Source: a virus. From it: 25,246 nucleotides of DNA. The DNA lies in IMG/VR virus record IMGVR_UViG_3300026518_000363, positions 1-25,246 of that record; one strand, written 5' to 3'. The notes under the pieces are model-generated. The model had not been told where the DNA came from. It searched no databases and saw nothing but the letters and a program-made list of their open reading frames with translations. The position numbers and the translations under genes were made by a program. Positions 22,916 through 25,246 of this stretch are shown piece after piece. The first letter of the stretch is position 1. Each line of letters begins with the position of its first letter.

Positions 22916-23332
22916 CTGTCCCTTCCTGTCATCCAGCGCTATGATCGCGGGCTGAACGACGCCGACGAAAAACGCATTGCGGCCAATCTGGCCAAAACCC
23001 TGGCCATGCTCTGTGTGCGCAATACCAAGCTGGAAGATCTGCATGCGGGCATCACGCCAGTCAGCAGGACCGGGGATTACTCGGATATCGTTGTGATCGA
23101 TGCCGAAGGCCGGGAAATCCCGTGGACCGAGGTCTCGCATCTTGACGACGAGACCATGCGTGCGCTGATGCGCCAGATCGTCAATCGGTTGTATACCTTC
23201 CACCTGATGGCCGATGACCCGGGCCTGCGAGAGATGATCGACCGGTAGGCTGCGGCCGCCAGCGCCTGGGAAGACCCGGAAATCGATCAGGGGTTGCTGA
23301 GGGCGGACGAGAAGAAAGCGGGAGGCAGTTGA
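22916..23332 (+). pseudogene. Phage-end hypothetical gene interrupted by an in-frame TAG
   Basis: One frame encodes VIQRYDRGLNDADEKRIAAN, LAKTLAMLCVRNTKLEDLHA, YSDIVVIDAEGREIPWTEVS and IVNRLYTFHLMADDPGLREM, all protein-like and acidic/helical. TAG at 23246-23248 stops it, yet the same frame continues with AAAASAWEDPEIDQGLLRAD and EKKAGGS to TGA 23330-23332, the look of a natural C-terminus. The stop probably replaces TGG (Trp). No ATG exists upstream in frame between the previous stop (22886-22888) and ATG 23006; coding-like sequence begins by about 22919, so the native start seems lost too. A truncated 80-residue protein from 23006 remains possible. Function not recognised; such genes follow DUF2793 in related prophages. 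Confidence 0.6.
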
Positions 23333-23571
23333 AGCGCGATCTTCGCCTGTACGTTGCCGTTATCACGCATCATCGCCCATGAGATAGTCCCGGTTCACTC
23401 GGGCCCACCGATCCGGCAGTCTCTCGCATGAGATCCCATTCGGCGCCCGGTCGAAATGGGGGCGCGTCTGGGAGACAGATCCTACGAGTTTTGAATATTC
23501 TTGCGCTAAAACGGCTTGCATTCTCTCAACTATATTTACAGGCCATCGTTTCTCCTGTTTCGCTTCACGAC
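23333..23571. other. Intergenic debris at the prophage edge
   Basis: There is no credible complete gene. On the - strand, 23440 down to the stop at 23365-23363 reads ISCERLPDRWARVNRDYLMG and DDA, possibly the last 25 codons of a truncated gene. CATGAGAT occurs twice (23369-23376 and 23427-23434). GC falls sharply after about 23480. The first copy of the 17-base direct repeat lies here. Confidence 0.4.
23447..23463. repeat. 17-bp direct repeat, copy 1
   Basis: CCGGTCGAAATGGGGGC, identical to 23692-23708 and in the same orientation. Copy 2 sits just past the transposase fragment, where the end of an IS3-family element is expected, so this copy may mark the end of another deleted element. Confidence 0.7.
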
Positions 23572-23690
23572 ACCGTTCTCAAATTGATCGGAGGCTGGAT
23601 CAAGGACTATAATGAAAACCACCCGCACTCGGCCCTCAAGTGGCGCTCGCCCCGCGAGTTCCGAAAGGCTAATCCGAAACCGCTCAGATG
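23572..23690 (+). pseudogene. IS3-family transposase (OrfB) C-terminal remnant
   Basis: This frame encodes TVLKLIGGWIKDYNENHPHS followed by ALKWRSPREFRKA, the unmistakable end of the IS3-family integrase-core transposase (consensus WIxDYNxxHPHSALxxxSPREF). The catalytic DDE region and everything upstream are absent: the sequence before about 23566 in the same frame has no integrase features. The open frame runs from 23428 to 23841 but only this part is transposase. It is a non-functional scar showing that an insertion sequence took part in reshaping the prophage edge. Confidence 0.85.
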
Positions 23691-23691
23691 T

Positions 23692-23708
23692 CCGGTCGAA
23701 ATGGGGGC
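23692..23708. repeat. 17-bp direct repeat, copy 2 (probable IS end)
   Basis: CCGGTCGAAATGGGGGC lies right after the last conserved transposase codons and is followed by CGGTTTAG. The location fits the right terminal sequence of an IS3-family element. An inverted partner was not found in the window, as expected if the left end was deleted. Confidence 0.6.
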
Positions 23709-23716
23709 CGGTTTAG

Positions 23717-23782
23717 AATATTCCTTATCGCATAGAAGACGAACTGCCTGCTTGGAAATGCAAGAAGTGTGGAGAGATGTAA
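23717..23782 (+). pseudogene. C-terminal fragment of a small zinc-ribbon-like protein
   Basis: The frame reads NIPYRIEDELPAWKCKKCGE followed by Met and stop TAA 23780-23782. It begins against the proposed IS end, with TAG immediately upstream in the same frame. CKKCG is a half zinc-ribbon/rubredoxin-type knuckle near a C-terminus. It looks like the tail of a gene cut off by the insertion sequence. Only 21 codons support this, so it may be chance. Confidence 0.35.
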
Positions 23783-23798
23783 CCATTCGAAAGAATGG
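23783..23798. other. Perfect stem-loop after the fragment's stop codon
   Basis: CCATTC-GAAA-GAATGG: a six-base stem closed by a GAAA tetraloop starting at the base after the TAA. There is no following run of T, so it is not a standard terminator, though a weak 3'-end or stabilising role for the truncated gene's transcript is possible. Confidence 0.35.
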
Positions 23799-23915
23799 AT
23801 ATGAGGGAGCAGAATATATAGTGACCTCGCGCTCTTATTGAAAATAGCATGCCTCCATAACCATAGAACGCAGCGAGAAGATATTCGCGACATAATAGAG
23901 AAAAGGTTTAAACAA

Positions 23916-24908
23916 ATGTGTGGACTTATTGGCTTTTTCGTTGGTTGTGATTTGACTATAACATGCCCAAAGAAAAACTTGTCCAATTGCTCTCGTCGTT
24001 ATCGATCTTCCTTTCAAAATTGGGATTCACGAGCATCGGTTCGCAGCGCGCAGAGACGAACAGATCAGGTAAAATCAATGTTATTCCCGGAAAGATATGT
24101 ACCCATTTTGAGACATTCCATGATTGGGGCGCTTGACCAAAGTGCTCACGAATTGTTGCGAAAAGCAGCGCTCTACAGGTTTCTAAACTTTACACACAAG
24201 CTAGAAATTCTGGTCGTCAATACGGTTACTGCGAATATAGCCCTAGGGCGGTACAATGCGGATTTTTCGGAAAACCTTCGACTGGACGCGCACCGAATTT
24301 ACGTCGATGAAGCCTATCATGCATTGTTTTCCTTTGACCTAATGAAACGGATCAAAGCTAGCAATGTGACCTCTGACGCGTTCCACGAAGACATTCCAGA
24401 GTTTATCCGCGGCATCAATAAGCTCGTTGAAGCCCACAGCGCTAATGATCGCGCATTGCTTGAACTCACAGCTGTCATCGTTTCGGAAATGCTAATTACT
24501 AGTACCTTGCGCGAGGCCACGTTGGAGCCTGACATGGATCAGGGCGTTGCTTCGATGATTGAGGATCATGCTAGAGATGAAGCAAGGCATCATGCCTTCT
24601 ATAAACATGTTCTGCTAGATCTTTGGTCTCAACTGTCCGATCATCAGCGCAACCTCGTGCTTAGGCACATCCATCCCTTCTTGGTGGCCTATACGGCACC
24701 TGACGAACAGGCGCTTAGGACCGAATTGCGTTCTGTAGGATTGACCGAAGATCAAGCCCGTCTAGTTATTGCCGAGACCTATGATCCTCAAACCGTCTCT
24801 GAATATGCAAATGCGTGCGGCAAGGGAATTTTTGCCACGTTTGAGGAGTTGGCGGACCCACGGGACTTCGCACGCGTGTCCGAACACTTCTCTATGCTGC
24901 CCCGTTAG
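23916..24908 (+). CDS. AurF-type non-haem diiron oxygenase
   Basis: From ATG 23916 (AAAAGG at 23901-23906) the product is 330 residues. All seven ligands of the AurF diiron centre can be placed: Glu97 (KLEILVVNTV), Glu132 and His135 (VDEAYHALF), Glu191 (VSEMLITS), His218, Glu222 and His225 (DHARDEARHHAFY). Their spacings almost equal AurF (101, 136, 139, 196, 223, 227, 230). The segment YRSSFQNWDSRASVRSAQRR before them is also family-like. AurF oxidises an aryl amine to a nitro group; relatives act on other substrates, so the substrate here is open. The start is uncertain: residues 1-25 (MCGLIGFFVGCD...) do not look like the family, TTG 23838 also keeps the frame open, and an ATG in another frame (23963) gives MPKEKLVQLLSS, which could be the original start before a frameshift. 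Low GC sets it apart from the phage. Confidence 0.82.
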   Translation: MCGLIGFFVGCDLTITCPKKNLSNCSRRYRSSFQNWDSRASVRSAQRRTDQVKSMLFPERYVPILRHSMIGALDQSAHELLRKAALYRFLNFTHKLEILVVNTVTANIALGRYNADFSENLRLDAHRIYVDEAYHALFSFDLMKRIKASNVTSDAFHEDIPEFIRGINKLVEAHSANDRALLELTAVIVSEMLITSTLREATLEPDMDQGVASMIEDHARDEARHHAFYKHVLLDLWSQLSDHQRNLVLRHIHPFLVAYTAPDEQALRTELRSVGLTEDQARLVIAETYDPQTVSEYANACGKGIFATFEELADPRDFARVSEHFSMLPR

Positions 24909-24924
24909 GAAGGGATTTGTTGAT

Positions 24925-25246
24925 ATGACTGTTGCAGACAAAGAAAAGAGCACGGTAATCGATGCTGCAGGTGACGGTATCGAGGTCAAACCCGCCCGCT
25001 GGACTTTCGGGGGCAATGTGGCGGATAAGTTTAACGATCATGTATCCAAATCGGTCCCACTATACGAAAGTGGCCACGATCTTACAGTCAAGTTGTCGGA
25101 TTTCTTCATTAAACCGGATTCGACGGTTTACGAACTGGGCACCTCCACCGGTACGCTGCTGCGCAAGCTTGCAGACAGGCATAGCGATCAAAAGAACGTC
25201 CGTTTCTTTGGTCTAGAGGCCGAACCCGATATGGTCAACTACGCCA
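24925..25246 (+). CDS. SAM-dependent methyltransferase, CmoA-like (3' partial)
   Basis: From ATG 24925 with AGGAAGGG (24907-24914), 107 residues are visible before the window ends. The N-terminal part has WTFGGNVADKFNDHVSKSVP then LYESGHDLTVKLSDFF, and the SAM-binding motif I VYELGTSTGTLLRKLA (about 71-86), then FFGLEAEPDMVNYA. This is the plan of CmoA and related class I methyltransferases, in which FxxHVxxSxPxYxxGH precedes the Rossmann fold. CmoA makes carboxy-SAM for tRNA wobble uridine; relatives act in natural-product pathways. It follows the diiron oxygenase by 16 bases, so the two are probably co-transcribed. Whether it is a tRNA enzyme or pathway-specific cannot be told. Confidence 0.78.
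   Translation, partial: MTVADKEKSTVIDAAGDGIEVKPARWTFGGNVADKFNDHVSKSVPLYESGHDLTVKLSDFFIKPDSTVYELGTSTGTLLRKLADRHSDQKNVRFFGLEAEPDMVNYA

Noticed and set aside
23363-23440. A - strand 25-codon reading (ISCERLPDRWARVNRDYLMG...) as a truncated gene
   Set aside because: Too short to support without homologues; recorded only within the debris region.
23428-23841. The 137-codon open frame as an intact gene
   Set aside because: Only its middle part matches a transposase C-terminus; the rest is non-conserved sequence on both sides of the IS scar.
1-25246. CRISPR arrays, tRNA or rRNA genes, integrase and attachment sites
   Set aside because: No regularly spaced repeats, no cloverleaf-like segments and no recombinase gene were found by eye; the prophage ends cannot be defined inside the window.

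Overview
The window is mostly the late (morphogenesis and lysis) region of a tailed prophage in a high-GC alphaproteobacterium. A member of the Rhodobacterales is most likely, because the tail module (DUF2460, DUF2163, an NlpC/P60 peptidase and a very large TIM-barrel tail-tip protein, followed by DUF2793) has the gene order of the gene transfer agent and related prophages of that group. This host assignment rests on gene order and base composition only. No integrase, repressor, replication gene, tRNA or CRISPR array is visible.

Layout. 3-5236: lambda-like packaging and head genes (terminase large subunit C-terminus, gpW-like connector, portal, ClpP-type head protease, decoration protein D, major capsid protein E, two head-tail completion proteins), tightly packed on the + strand. 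5237-8465: a foreign, lower-GC island of four co-directional genes interrupting the completion genes. 8466-10530: tail terminator, tail tube, and a G/GT-type chaperone pair joined by a likely -1 frameshift. 10520-11112: a VapBC toxin-antitoxin pair on the - strand. 11183-22615: tape measure, DUF2460, a lysis block (holin-like proteins, T4-type lysozyme, an overlapping Rz/Rz1-like spanin pair), then the GTA-like tail tip and a DUF2793 fibre with a C1q-like end.

22628-23332 holds two decayed phage genes, one with frameshifts and one with an in-frame stop. 23333-23837 is AT-richer debris with an IS3-family transposase tail, a 17-bp direct repeat and the last codons of a small zinc-ribbon-like protein. 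23916 to the end carries non-phage genes: an AurF-type diiron oxygenase with all seven metal ligands and the start of a CmoA-like SAM methyltransferase, possibly part of a biosynthetic locus.

The most interesting system is the 5390-8393 cassette. It encodes a 127-aa protein with a Gly/Ser-rich tail beginning Met-Gly, a PfkB-like kinase fused to a nucleoside deoxyribosyltransferase-like domain, a QueC-like PP-loop enzyme, and a helix-hairpin-helix glycosylase-fold protein. The QueC plus OGG-like pairing recalls the accessory enzymes of type IV CBASS, but no CD-NTase, TGT-like gene or queuosine pathway partner is present. The working hypothesis is a phage-carried, deazaguanine-type modification and defence system in which the QueC-like enzyme modifies the glycine N-terminus of the small protein.
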